DNA of 64,000 nt from Zunongwangia atlantica 22II14-10F7 (GTDB lineage: Bacteria > Bacteroidota > Bacteroidia > Flavobacteriales > Flavobacteriaceae): positions 1 through 64,000 of the forward strand of contig NZ_ARYN01000001.1 in the NCBI RefSeq assembly GCF_002094855.1, given 5' to 3'. A model generated the notes under the pieces. The model was given only the letters and a program-made list of their open reading frames with translations. It had not been told where the DNA came from and made no database searches. Position 1 is the stretch's first letter. Every line of letters begins with the position of its first letter. Below, in pieces: positions 44,084 to 53,025 of this stretch. Both the position numbers and the translations under genes were made by a program.

Positions 44084-45781
44084 TTAACCGATGATCATAC
44101 CTGCGATCGTGGCAGAAAGTAAAGAGGCTAAAGTTCCCCCTATTACTGCTTTTATACCGAATTCAGATAAGTTTTTACGCTGTCCTGGCGCTAAAGAACC
44201 AATCCCTCCAAGCTGAATACCTATTGAAGCAAAATTTGCAAATCCGCATAACATATAGGTTGCCATGATAATCGATTTTTGATAGGTTAGGCTTAATGCG
44301 GTTGCCGGGTTTTTAAGTTCTGCTAACTGAATATATCCAACAAATTCACTTGCTGCCAGTTTAATTCCCAGTAACTGTCCCATTAGCATCATATCTTCTT
44401 TAGCAACACCAATAAGCCACATTAATGGAGCGAAAACAGTTCCTAAAACCGCTTCTATAGAAAATGTTTGATATGGGGTGTTTGCTGCTAAAAAGTCATT
44501 TAAATGAGTAAACTCACCAATTTTTGCAAAACCATAGTTAAGCATTGCAATTAAAGCAACAAAAACTAATAGCATGGCACCAACGTTAGCTGCAAGTTTT
44601 AAACCTTCAGTAGTACCAATAGCGATCGCATCTAATACGTTAGATCCTATTTTTTCAGAAGAAACCTCTACGTCAGTATTAATTTTTTCCTGTTGAGGGT
44701 AAAGTATTTTTGAAATTACAATGGCTCCCGGTGCTGCCATTACAGATGCTGCTAATAAATGTTTGGCAAATTCTAATCTGGCTATAGGATCGTCACCACC
44801 TAAAAAGCCGATGTATGCTGCTAAAACTCCACCTGCTACAGTTGCCATTCCACCAATCATTACCAATAAGATTTCAGAACGCGTCATACGCTCTAAGTAA
44901 GCTTTGATCATTAAGGGAGCTTCTGTTTGGCCTAAGAAAATGTTTCCGGCAACGTTCAAACTTTCGGCTCCAGATATTCCTAAAAGTTTGGTTAAAACCA
45001 TTGCAAAACCTCTAACCACTACCTGTATAATTCCGTAGTAAAAAAGAATAGAAGTTAATGCTGAAAAGAAAATAATGGTTGGTAATACCTGGAATAAAAA
45101 GATATATCCAAAACTCGACGTATCCATTAATCCACCTAATAGAAATTCACTACCTGCGGCTGTAAATTCCAGGATTTTAACGAAGATTTTTCCAACAAAT
45201 TCGAAAGTAGATTTTACCCAGTTTATTTTTAAAACTCCGTAAGCCAGTAATAATTGCATCCCAAGACCAATACTAACTGTTTTCCAGTTGATGGCTTTAC
45301 GTTTGCTACTAAATAAAAAGGCCAGAAGAATAAGAGAGAACATTCCTAAAATTCCGCGTAAAATACCTGTAGTTGTAATTCCCTGATTAGGGATGATCTT
45401 TTTTGCGGTTTTAGCCGGGATAACTTCGGCGATCTTAGGTTGATGTGCTTTTAAATCGATACCATTTTTACCGCTTTTAAGCACCATAGAAGAGTCTGAT
45501 AATTTGGTGACTCTGTAGTTTTCCATTTCTCTATTTGGCCTGGTGTAAAAAAGAACCAGAATGTCGTTTTGGTACATATAATCGCCACGAGCCAGAGTAT
45601 CATTCTCTTTGGAGAAGCTAAATCTTCCTTTGTTTATGGTGAGTATACTTTCTGGCTTAAAGATGTCTCCAGAAATGCTGTCTACATTAGTTTCGATCTT
45701 CCAGCTTTTCGTAATACTTTGAGCTTGCAGTAAAGGGAAGCTAAAAAGCATTAAAAAAAGAAGGCATAATAATCTCTTCAT
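44084..45781 (-). CDS. concentrative nucleoside transporter (NupC/CNT) with N-terminal periplasmic domain
   Basis: Inner-membrane nucleoside importer, probably sodium- or proton-coupled, 565 residues. Residues 1-20 are a cleavable-looking signal (LLCLLFLMLFSFPLLQAQ) and about 21-120 form a soluble beta-rich, lipocalin-like domain. The membrane part (about 135-565) is a complete CNT transporter: GNIFLGQTEAPLMIKAYL, the GGMATVAGGVLAAYIG hairpin, LLAASVMAAPGAIVISK and the final IGGIGSLAPGQR. Ordinary CNT proteins have about 400 residues, so the N-terminal domain is an addition. A salvage role agrees with the deoxynucleoside kinase elsewhere in the window. It is 15 bases after the DUF151 gene. 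Confidence 0.93.
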   Translation of the reverse strand: MKRLLCLLFLMLFSFPLLQAQSITKSWKIETNVDSISGDIFKPESILTINKGRFSFSKENDTLARGDYMYQNDILVLFYTRPNREMENYRVTKLSDSSMVLKSGKNGIDLKAHQPKIAEVIPAKTAKKIIPNQGITTTGILRGILGMFSLILLAFLFSSKRKAINWKTVSIGLGMQLLLAYGVLKINWVKSTFEFVGKIFVKILEFTAAGSEFLLGGLMDTSSFGYIFLFQVLPTIIFFSALTSILFYYGIIQVVVRGFAMVLTKLLGISGAESLNVAGNIFLGQTEAPLMIKAYLERMTRSEILLVMIGGMATVAGGVLAAYIGFLGGDDPIARLEFAKHLLAASVMAAPGAIVISKILYPQQEKINTDVEVSSEKIGSNVLDAIAIGTTEGLKLAANVGAMLLVFVALIAMLNYGFAKIGEFTHLNDFLAANTPYQTFSIEAVLGTVFAPLMWLIGVAKEDMMLMGQLLGIKLAASEFVGYIQLAELKNPATALSLTYQKSIIMATYMLCGFANFASIGIQLGGIGSLAPGQRKNLSEFGIKAVIGGTLASLLSATIAGMIIG

Positions 45782-45796
45782 ATTTTAAAAGGGGTA

Positions 45797-46420
45797 TTAA
45801 TGTCTTTTAGAGATTTCGTCTCTAAGTCTGGCTGCTTTTTCGTAATCTTCGTTTTGAACAGCCTGGGATAATAAACTTTCCAGTTCGCTTAAAGATAACT
45901 TTTTATAGTTATTATCTTCTTTAGAAATTTCAATATCATCTGTTAGAAGCTCTTCAGAAATAATTTCTTCCTGATTTTCTTCTTTTTCTTTTTGCTGCTG
46001 GTCTTCACCCTGAAGGTAAATTCCTGCTTTTTCGAGGATATTTTTATAGGTAAAGATTGGGGCATCAAACCTTAAAGCCAATGCAATGGCATCGCTGGTA
46101 CGGGCATCGATAATCTCTTCGATCTTATCTCTCTCACAAATAAGACTGGAGTAAAATACACCGTCTACAAGTTTATGGATAATCACTTGTTTAACAGTAA
46201 TATCAAATCGATCTGAAAAGTTTTTGAATAGATCGTGCGTTAGCGGTCTTGGTGGGCGTATTTCTTTTTCGAGCGCAATCGCTATGGATTGAGCTTCGAA
46301 TGCACCAATTACAATGGGTAATTTTCTATCACCACCAACTTCACTTAATATAAGAGCGTATGCTCCATTTTGGGTTTGACTATAAGATATTCCTTTGATA
46401 TTCAGACGCACTAAACTCAT
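45797..46420 (-). CDS. bifunctional nuclease-family protein (DUF151) with UvrB/UvrC motif
   Basis: Protein of 207 residues. The N-terminal 125 residues are a DUF151 domain (LPIVIGAFEAQSIAIALE and DARTSDAIALALRFDAPIF are diagnostic), a family with reported DNase/RNase activity in plants and thermophiles. An acidic linker (EKEENQEEIISEELL) leads to a UVR helical hairpin at about 172-205 (LESLLSQAVQNEDYEKAARL), a protein-protein contact seen in UvrB, UvrC and ClpC-type proteins. It precedes the nucleoside transporter by 15 bases on the same strand, so the two are likely co-transcribed. Confidence 0.9.
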   Translation of the reverse strand: MSLVRLNIKGISYSQTQNGAYALILSEVGGDRKLPIVIGAFEAQSIAIALEKEIRPPRPLTHDLFKNFSDRFDITVKQVIIHKLVDGVFYSSLICERDKIEEIIDARTSDAIALALRFDAPIFTYKNILEKAGIYLQGEDQQQKEKEENQEEIISEELLTDDIEISKEDNNYKKLSLSELESLLSQAVQNEDYEKAARLRDEISKRH

Positions 46421-46438
46421 ATTCCATAAATTAAAAAA

Positions 46439-46477
46439 GGCTGTCTAAATAGAGCATTTTACCAAATTTAGACAGCC
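46439..46477 (-). terminator. possible terminator between etfA and DUF151 genes
   Basis: GGCTGTCTAAAT (46439-46450) and ATTTAGACAGCC (46466-46477) form a perfect 12-bp stem with a 15-base loop. It lies upstream of etfA and next to the start of the DUF151 gene. As a hairpin with T residues on both flanks it may instead shield message ends or terminate plus-strand transcripts. Confidence 0.55.
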
Positions 46478-46503
46478 CTTTTAAGGGGCACAAGTTATAA
46501 AAT

Positions 46504-47472
46504 TTATGCATTTTTAGCCTTAAATTCCTTCAATTTTTCATTTAGCTTAGGAACAATCTCAAATGCATCTCCAACAACTCCATAATCTGCAGCTTTAAAG
46601 AAAGGTGCTTCTGGATCGTTGTTAATCACCACTTTCGTTTTGGCAGCATTAATTCCTGCTAAATGTTGTATTGCTCCAGAGATCCCCACCGCGATATAAA
46701 GATTGGAAGCTACTGGTTTACCAGTTTGCCCAACGTGTTCGCTGTGCGGTCTCCATCCCATATCACTTACTGGTTTAGAACAAGCTGTTGCTGCACCAAG
46801 GATATCGGCCATTTCTTCAATCATTCCCCAGTTTTCTGGGCCTTTTAATCCACGACCACCAGAAACTACAACTTCTGCATCGGCAATTGTAACTTTATCT
46901 TTTGCTTTGTCTACAGATTCTACGTTTACCGTAAAATCTTCAGCTGAAAGTTGAGGTTCAAATGATTCTGAAGCTGCTGCACCTTCACTTTCTTTAAGTC
47001 CGAATGCATTTTTAGAAAGTCCTACAACTTTAACATCCGTAGAAATTTCAGTAAAATTGAAAGCTTTATTTGTAAAAGCTGTTCTTTTTACCTGAAATGG
47101 AGAAGTGCTTTCTGGAAGTGCAACCACATTTGAAGCATAACCAGCTTCTAATTCCACGGCCACAAGCGGTGCGCTATATTTTCCGTTAGCAGACTGGTCT
47201 AAAACTACGACTTTGGAAGATTCTTTTTCAGCAGCCTGTTTAATTGCATCAGCATAAGCTTCAGCATTAAAATTCTTTAATTTATCGCTGCTTACACTTA
47301 AGACCTTATCTACTCCGTATTTACCAAGTTCACTGGTATCTTCAGCATTAAAAGCAATAGCGGTAAGGCTTGTGCTCATAGCTTCAGCGATACCTTTTGC
47401 GTAAGAAGCAGCCTCTAGCGCTCCCTTTTTAAATTTTCCGTCTTCTGATTCTGTATATACTAAAACTGACAT
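46504..47472 (-). CDS. etfA: electron transfer flavoprotein, alpha subunit
   Basis: Large subunit of the FAD-containing electron carrier that takes electrons from acyl-CoA dehydrogenases. It has 322 residues, as usual. The N-terminal AMP-type domain is followed by the FAD domain: VVSGGRGLKGPENW, GAATACSKPVSDMGW and HVGQTGKPVASNLYIAVGISGAIQHLAG are the classical signature segments, and NNDPEAPFFKAADYGVVGD ends it. etfB lies upstream 60 bases away on the same strand, and the two subunits are surely co-expressed. Confidence 0.97.
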   Translation of the reverse strand: MSVLVYTESEDGKFKKGALEAASYAKGIAEAMSTSLTAIAFNAEDTSELGKYGVDKVLSVSSDKLKNFNAEAYADAIKQAAEKESSKVVVLDQSANGKYSAPLVAVELEAGYASNVVALPESTSPFQVKRTAFTNKAFNFTEISTDVKVVGLSKNAFGLKESEGAAASESFEPQLSAEDFTVNVESVDKAKDKVTIADAEVVVSGGRGLKGPENWGMIEEMADILGAATACSKPVSDMGWRPHSEHVGQTGKPVASNLYIAVGISGAIQHLAGINAAKTKVVINNDPEAPFFKAADYGVVGDAFEIVPKLNEKLKEFKAKNA

Positions 47473-47532
47473 TCTTTAAATTTTAATTAGATTAAAAACC
47501 TTTGTTGAAAATCGATAAAATTGGCTTGAGTT

Positions 47533-48279
47533 TTAAATAACTTTAGCCTCATTATGCAATAGATCGATTAATTGATCCAAATTTTCTGGATCTACTAGTT
47601 TTACTTCACCTTTTGGTGCTGGTTTTTCAAATTTTACTGCTTTTGTGGCAGCTTCAGCTCCGCTAGGTTCAACAACATTTAAAGGTTTTTTACGTGCCTG
47701 CATAATACCTCTCATATTAGGTATTTTAAGGTCACTTTCTTCTACGATTCCTTTTTGCCCTCCAATCACTAAAGGAAGACTTGCCGTTAAAGTTTCTTTA
47801 CCACCATCAATTTCACGAATGGCAGTTGCTTTATCGCCTTCAATTTCAAGGCCTATACAGGTATTAACAAAATTAGCTTTTAGTAATCCAGCAAGTATAC
47901 CGGGAACCATCCCGCCATTATAATCTATAGATTCTCTTCCGCAGATAATAAGATCGTAATTTCCTTCACCGGCAACTTTAGCTAATTCTTTTGCTACCTG
48001 AAAACCATCTGTAGGAACAGTATTAATTCGAATAGCGGTATCTGCACCAATGGCAAGAGCTTTACGTAAAGTAGGCTCGGTTTCTGGTCCACCAACATTA
48101 ATAATATCTACACTGGCGCCCTGCTTTTCTTTAAACCACATAGCACGGGTTAAACCAAACTCATCATTAGGATTTATAACAAATTGAACTCCGTTAGTGT
48201 CGAACTTACTATCACCATCGGTAAAGTTAATTTTTGAGGTTGTATCAGGAACGTGACTAATACACACTAATATCTTCAT
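47533..48279 (-). CDS. etfB: electron transfer flavoprotein, beta subunit
   Basis: Small AMP-binding subunit of electron transfer flavoprotein, 248 residues. KILVCISHVPDTTSKINF at the N-terminus, DLIICGRESIDYNGGMVPG in the middle and LPLVIGGQKGIVEESDLKIP are typical. It begins the etfBA operon and is divergent from pdhB with a 311-base gap, which places two branches of central energy metabolism back to back. Confidence 0.96.
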   Translation of the reverse strand: MKILVCISHVPDTTSKINFTDGDSKFDTNGVQFVINPNDEFGLTRAMWFKEKQGASVDIINVGGPETEPTLRKALAIGADTAIRINTVPTDGFQVAKELAKVAGEGNYDLIICGRESIDYNGGMVPGILAGLLKANFVNTCIGLEIEGDKATAIREIDGGKETLTASLPLVIGGQKGIVEESDLKIPNMRGIMQARKKPLNVVEPSGAEAATKAVKFEKPAPKGEVKLVDPENLDQLIDLLHNEAKVI

Positions 48280-48590
48280 ATTTAAAGTTCTTTTTTTATT
48301 AAACGATATGATTACGAAGTTACATAAATAAATTAGAAAGTACTATGCGTGCATAATAAAAATATCATAAAAAACAGCCTTGTATTTGCGTAAAGCTTAA
48401 AAATCGATGTTTTTGATGCGGTTTTAGTAATAAAATAATGAGTTTTTTGACGATATAGCTGCTGAGTGGAGATGTAAAATAATTAAGTTTTTTTAAGGGG
48501 TAAATTTTTAATGGTTTATGTGGTAAAAACTTTATTGAATTACTATTTTTGTGTTCCTATAAGTTATAAAAATTAATATCAAGAACTATA
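48280..48590. other. divergent promoter region, etfBA / pdhB
   Basis: No gene is visible. TATTTTTG at 48544-48551 is an exact match to the -7 consensus for pdhB, 39 bases before its ATG. A small palindrome TATGC-GT-GCATA lies at 48344-48355, about 65 bases upstream of etfB. The rest is AT-rich. Confidence 0.5.
48544..48551 (+). promoter_or_regulatory. -7 element of the pdhB promoter
   Basis: TATTTTTG fits TAnnTTTG. The region about 20 bases upstream has TGTGG in place of a clear TTG, so the -33 element is weak. Confidence 0.5.
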
Positions 48591-49568
48591 ATGAAGACAA
48601 TTCAATTTAGGGAAGCCGTTCAACAGGCTATGAGCGAAGAAATGCGCAAAGATGAGTCCATTTATTTAATGGGTGAAGAAGTAGCCGAGTACAACGGTGC
48701 ATATAAAGCTTCTAAAGGAATGTTGGACGAGTTTGGACCAGATCGAGTTATCGATACTCCAATTTCTGAGCTTGGATTCTCAGGTATTGGTATTGGTAGT
48801 GCTATGAATGGTAACCGTCCTATTATAGAGTTCATGACCTTTAACTTTTCCCTTGTTGGAATCGATCAAATTATAAACAACGCAGCTAAAATTCGTCAAA
48901 TGAGTGGTGGGCAATTTAATTGTCCTATCGTATTTAGAGGGCCAACAGCTTCTGCTGGTCAGCTTGGTGCAACACACTCTCAGGCTTTTGAAAGCTGGTA
49001 TGCTAACTGTCCTGGTTTAAAAGTAATTGTTCCTTCTAATCCTTATGATGCAAAAGGACTTCTAAAATCAGCGATTAGAGATGACGATCCAGTTATCTTT
49101 ATGGAAAGTGAGCAGATGTATGGTGATAAAGGTGAAGTGCCAGAAGAAGAGTATGTAATCGAAATTGGTAAAGCCGATATTAAACGTGAAGGTACAGATG
49201 TAACGATCGTTTCTTTTGGTAAGATTATCAAAGAGGCTTACAAAGCTGCAGATGAGTTAGAAAAAGATGGAATTTCTGCGGAAGTTATCGATCTTAGAAC
49301 TATTCGTCCTATGGATCATGAAACTATTATCGAATCTGTGAAGAAAACAAACAGATTGGTAATTCTAGAAGAAGCTTGGCCATTTGGAAATATTTCAACT
49401 GAAATTACCTACCAGGTACAGGCGCAGGCCTTTGATTTCCTTGATGCACCAATTATCAAAATAAATACGGCAGATACACCTGCACCTTATTCTCCTGTTC
49501 TACTTAAAGAATGGTTGCCTAATAGTGAAGATGTTGTTAAAGCTGTAAAAAAGGTAATGTACAAGTAA
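48591..49568 (+). CDS. pdhB: pyruvate dehydrogenase E1 component, beta subunit
   Basis: Beta subunit of the thiamine-diphosphate-dependent E1 enzyme of the pyruvate dehydrogenase complex (325 residues, the normal length). MGEEVAEYNGAYKASKGML carries the ThDP-contacting glutamate, and RGPTASAGQLGATHSQ and PVIFMESEQMYG are signature regions. It could in principle be the related branched-chain subunit, but YNGAYKASKG and the FLDAPIIKINTADTPAPY end favour pyruvate. The alpha subunit is not adjacent. A strong terminator follows. Confidence 0.93.
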   Translation: MKTIQFREAVQQAMSEEMRKDESIYLMGEEVAEYNGAYKASKGMLDEFGPDRVIDTPISELGFSGIGIGSAMNGNRPIIEFMTFNFSLVGIDQIINNAAKIRQMSGGQFNCPIVFRGPTASAGQLGATHSQAFESWYANCPGLKVIVPSNPYDAKGLLKSAIRDDDPVIFMESEQMYGDKGEVPEEEYVIEIGKADIKREGTDVTIVSFGKIIKEAYKAADELEKDGISAEVIDLRTIRPMDHETIIESVKKTNRLVILEEAWPFGNISTEITYQVQAQAFDFLDAPIIKINTADTPAPYSPVLLKEWLPNSEDVVKAVKKVMYK

Positions 49569-49587
49569 AAGAGATAACCTATATTTG

Positions 49588-49623
49588 ACCCCTCTTCCCT
49601 TACCGGATAGAGGGGTTTTTTTA
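49588..49623 (+). terminator. pdhB terminator
   Basis: ACCCCTCT (49588-49595) and AGAGGGGT (49609-49616) form an 8-bp stem followed by T residues. It ends only 8 bases before the next start codon, so the DUF5686 gene must start from a promoter inside it or from readthrough. Confidence 0.85.
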
Positions 49624-49630
49624 TGTCTTT

Positions 49631-52117
49631 ATGAAGAATTTTCTTTTGTCTACCCTGTTTATTTTCAGTTGCTTTCAGGTTTTTTCGCAAACCGAGGTTA
49701 GCGGTATTGTCGTAGACGAAAACGGCGCAGGGATTCCTTTTGCCAATGTGATCTTCACCAACTCTAAAGAAGGCACAACAACAGACGGCGATGGAAACTT
49801 TTCATTGTCTTCAAAAAAAAATTATACCTCTGTTACTTTTTCATTTTTAGGGTATCAAACTAAAGACGTTAGTTTACAAAATAAAGACTTAAAGAATCTA
49901 AAAGTCACGCTTTATGCGTCTTCAGAATCCCTTTCAGAAGTAAAAATATATAAAGGTGAAACCTCTAAAAAAAATAACCCTGCAATAGATATTCTTCGTA
50001 AAATTTGGGCAAATAGAAGAGGTAATGGTGTAAAGAAATTCGACCAATATGCCTATCGTCGTTATGAAAAATTAGAATTTGATTTAAACACCATAGATAG
50101 TTCCCTTATTGAAAGCCGAATCTTTAACGGAATGGAGTTTATTTTTGAAGATTTAGATACTAATAGAATTACAGGAAAAACCTATTTGCCGGTTTTTTTA
50201 AACGAATCTGTTAGTATGGTTTACGGAGATAACGAAACCGGGCAGGAATTAACTGAACTAAAAGGAAATAAGAATTCGGGTTTTAGTGATAATCAGATGC
50301 TAATTTCTACGGTGCGTGATATTTACGATGAGATCGATATTTACGAAAATTACTTGCGATTTTTTGATAAGAACTTTGTGAGTCCGTTGTCTAAAACCGG
50401 TATCAATGTTTACAATTATGTCTTAGCAGATACTGCTTATGTAGATGGGAAATATTGTTACAATATCGTGTATTATCCAAGAAGGCAAAACGAGCTTACT
50501 TTTAGCGGAGATTTTTGGGTAAACGATACCACCTGGGCCATAAAAGATATTAACCTGGAAATGTCTGAAGGAGCCAATCTTAACTGGGTAAAAGGAGTTT
50601 ATATAGAACAGGAATTTGATGTTTTAAACGATTCTGTTTTTTTACTGAAAAAAGATTTCTTTCAGGCAGATTTTGCATTACGGGATAAAGAAGATTCACG
50701 TGGCGTCTACGGGAAAAGAACCGTCTTATACGATCAATATGAATTTGATAATGAGCGCCCTTCATCATTTTATAATAAAAAAGTAAATCGTTACCGGGAA
50801 GAAGTCTATAATCGTGAAGACGATTTTTGGCAGGAAAACAGGCTCGAAGAATTGAACGGGGATGAACGTGGCGTTTATGATATGCTCGATACGCTTAGAA
50901 CAGTGAAGCAATTTAAGCGATTATACAATGTTTCTACAGCGCTTGCTACGGGGTATTTAGATTTTGAAGGCTGGGATTATGGTCCAATTTTTTCTTCGGT
51001 TGGTTTTAATGATGTAGAAGGAATTCGATTAAGAGGTGGCGGAAGAACCTATTTTTCACAGCATGATAAGTGGAGAATCGAAGGTTATGGCGCTTATGGT
51101 TTTGAAGATAATAAATTTAAGTACGGAATTCAGGGAAAAGTTTTGTTGGATCCTGATAATCGTTTGATTATTTCGGCGGGTAATCGTCGTGATGTAGAAC
51201 AGCTTGGAACTAATTTAACGAACACCACAGATGTTTTAGGGCGTAGCTTAGCCTCTTCAGCATTAATAAGTACAAGTTCTAATAATAGTTTAAGTTCGAT
51301 CAATCTCTCTGTTTTAGCAGTAGAAATTGAACCTGTTGAAAATCTAACTTTTAGATTAAGTGGTTCGTATCGTGAAATTGAAGCCGCTTCAGAAGGCTTT
51401 AGCCTCGATTTTTATACTGATGAGACCAGAACTCAGGTATTATCTGAATTGCAACAGACTGAAATTTCTAATCTTATCATGTATACTCCAGGTAGAAAAA
51501 CGGCTGGTTATGGTGTGGAAAGAGAAGAAGTAGAAGACGATCACGCTACCATTTTTGTGAACTATACTTTGGGGGTAAAGAACATTTTTCAGAGTGATTT
51601 TGATTATAAAAAGCTTCAGTTTTTTTATAATCAGCCCTTAATGATTGGTGGTTTTGGTAGAGCCAATGCCAGTATAGAAGCCGGTAAAACTTATGGAGAA
51701 GTACCTTTGGCATTGCTAAGTGTAGTACCGGGTAACCAAACTTATTTTCAGCTATATAACACCTTTTCACAGTTAGATTACTACGAGTTTGTGACAGATA
51801 CTTATGTAGCCGCTCATTTTGAGCATAATTTTAACGGTCGTTTATTTTCACGAATTCCGCTTTTACGCGATTTAAACCTGCGAGAAATTATCGGGATTAA
51901 AGGAGTTTGGGGAGAAATTTCAGAAGATAATATTCGATTAAATGCTTCAGATATTCCTCTGGTAGCACCAAATAATGAGCCTTACTGGGAGTATAGCCTT
52001 GGGGTTGGCAATATTTTTAAGATTATAAGGATCGATGCACACTTCCGTGGTAATTATTTAGATAACCCCGATGCAAGGCAATTTGGAGTGACTATAAATT
52101 TTGGTTTTCACTTCTAA
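49631..52117 (+). CDS. DUF5686 outer-membrane protein with carboxypeptidase-regulatory-like domain
   Basis: Predicted outer-membrane protein of 828 residues. A signal peptide (LLSTLFIFSCFQVFSQ) is followed by a carboxypeptidase-regulatory-like domain at about 20-100 (GAGIPFANVIFTNSKEGTTT) and a DUF5686 region to the end. The last third has alternating strands and aromatic ends typical of a barrel and finishes FGVTINFGFHF. There is no TonB box or plug, so it is not a TonB-dependent receptor. Function is unknown; such proteins are widespread in Bacteroidetes. It lies immediately downstream of the pdhB terminator and 69 bases before ppa. Confidence 0.88.
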   Translation: MKNFLLSTLFIFSCFQVFSQTEVSGIVVDENGAGIPFANVIFTNSKEGTTTDGDGNFSLSSKKNYTSVTFSFLGYQTKDVSLQNKDLKNLKVTLYASSESLSEVKIYKGETSKKNNPAIDILRKIWANRRGNGVKKFDQYAYRRYEKLEFDLNTIDSSLIESRIFNGMEFIFEDLDTNRITGKTYLPVFLNESVSMVYGDNETGQELTELKGNKNSGFSDNQMLISTVRDIYDEIDIYENYLRFFDKNFVSPLSKTGINVYNYVLADTAYVDGKYCYNIVYYPRRQNELTFSGDFWVNDTTWAIKDINLEMSEGANLNWVKGVYIEQEFDVLNDSVFLLKKDFFQADFALRDKEDSRGVYGKRTVLYDQYEFDNERPSSFYNKKVNRYREEVYNREDDFWQENRLEELNGDERGVYDMLDTLRTVKQFKRLYNVSTALATGYLDFEGWDYGPIFSSVGFNDVEGIRLRGGGRTYFSQHDKWRIEGYGAYGFEDNKFKYGIQGKVLLDPDNRLIISAGNRRDVEQLGTNLTNTTDVLGRSLASSALISTSSNNSLSSINLSVLAVEIEPVENLTFRLSGSYREIEAASEGFSLDFYTDETRTQVLSELQQTEISNLIMYTPGRKTAGYGVEREEVEDDHATIFVNYTLGVKNIFQSDFDYKKLQFFYNQPLMIGGFGRANASIEAGKTYGEVPLALLSVVPGNQTYFQLYNTFSQLDYYEFVTDTYVAAHFEHNFNGRLFSRIPLLRDLNLREIIGIKGVWGEISEDNIRLNASDIPLVAPNNEPYWEYSLGVGNIFKIIRIDAHFRGNYLDNPDARQFGVTINFGFHF

Positions 52118-52145
52118 ATCAGCACTGTTAAAGAATAGAATTCAC

Positions 52146-52153
52146 TATATTTG
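52146..52153 (+). promoter_or_regulatory. -7 element of the ppa promoter
   Basis: TATATTTG is an exact TAnnTTTG match, 33 bases before the ppa start codon. No clear TTG is present at 19 bases upstream. Confidence 0.5.
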
Positions 52154-52186
52154 ATAATCTAATAAAGTTCAACAAAAACAAATAAA

Positions 52187-52699
52187 ATGTCAGAAACCTT
52201 TGATGTACTAATTGAAATTCCAAAAGGGAGCAGAAATAAATACGAATACGATTTTCAGTTAAAAAAAGTACGTTACGACAGGATGATCTTCTCTTCTATG
52301 ATGTATCCTGCAGATTATGGTTTTATTCCAGAAACTTTAGCTTTAGACGACGATCCCCTAGATGTTCTTGTTCTTGTAAGCGAACCAACTTTCCCTGGTA
52401 TCGTTATGGAAGTAAAGCCAATTGGTGTGTTCCACATGGCAGATGAAAAAGGTCCAGATGAAAAAATTATCTGTGTGCCGGTATCAGATCCTATTTGGAA
52501 TAGACTTAATGACCTAAAAGAATTAAATGGTCACTTAATTAAGGAAATCGAGCATTTCTTTAAAGTTTATAAAGATCTTGAAAAGAAAAAAGTAGATGTT
52601 GGTGATTGGGGTGATGCTGAAGAAGCAAAACAAATCATTAAAGAGTGTGTAGCGCGATACGAAAACTACGAAGGTGATCAAAATCGTCTTAAACTATAA
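52187..52699 (+). CDS. ppa: inorganic pyrophosphatase
   Basis: Family I soluble pyrophosphatase, 170 residues, that hydrolyses pyrophosphate and drives biosynthesis. EIPKGSRNKYEYDFQLKKV holds the substrate-binding lysine and arginine. The metal site motif DDPLDVLVL supplies three aspartates. YPADYGFIPETLALDDDPLD is complete. The gene is short, single and followed by a strong terminator. Confidence 0.97.
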   Translation: MSETFDVLIEIPKGSRNKYEYDFQLKKVRYDRMIFSSMMYPADYGFIPETLALDDDPLDVLVLVSEPTFPGIVMEVKPIGVFHMADEKGPDEKIICVPVSDPIWNRLNDLKELNGHLIKEIEHFFKVYKDLEKKKVDVGDWGDAEEAKQIIKECVARYENYEGDQNRLKL

Positions 52700-52734
52700 T
52701 ACACTTTAAAATATTTTAGTCCTAACGAGGTAAC

Positions 52735-52765
52735 AAAGCAATAACTATTTGGTTATTGCTTTTTT
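52735..52765 (+). terminator. ppa terminator
   Basis: AAAGCAATAAC (52735-52745) pairs with GTTATTGCTTT (52752-52762) in a perfect 11-bp stem, then a T run. Confidence 0.88.
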
Positions 52766-53025
52766 ATTTGCTTAAAATTTTCTTCGGAATAGTGCTAAGA
52801 TTCGATGTTTTAAAGGCTTTTTATTTTAACTTCTCTACAACGTGACTTCGCAGATATTTCCTTTATTTTTAGATGCAGTCGGTAAACGGAAGATTTTAGG
52901 GACTTTTTGAGGGTTACAAAAGGTGAAAAAATTAATGCTGAAATTATCGAAAATCGACTATAAAAATGCAATCGGTTTTTAGCTAATATTAATCAATAGA
53001 AATTTATAGAAGGAAAAATACGTTA
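52766..53025. other. intergenic region before the App1-like gene
   Basis: No gene is visible and no palindrome or exact -7 element stands out. GAAGGAAAAA about 15 bases before the ATG may help ribosome binding. Confidence 0.4.
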
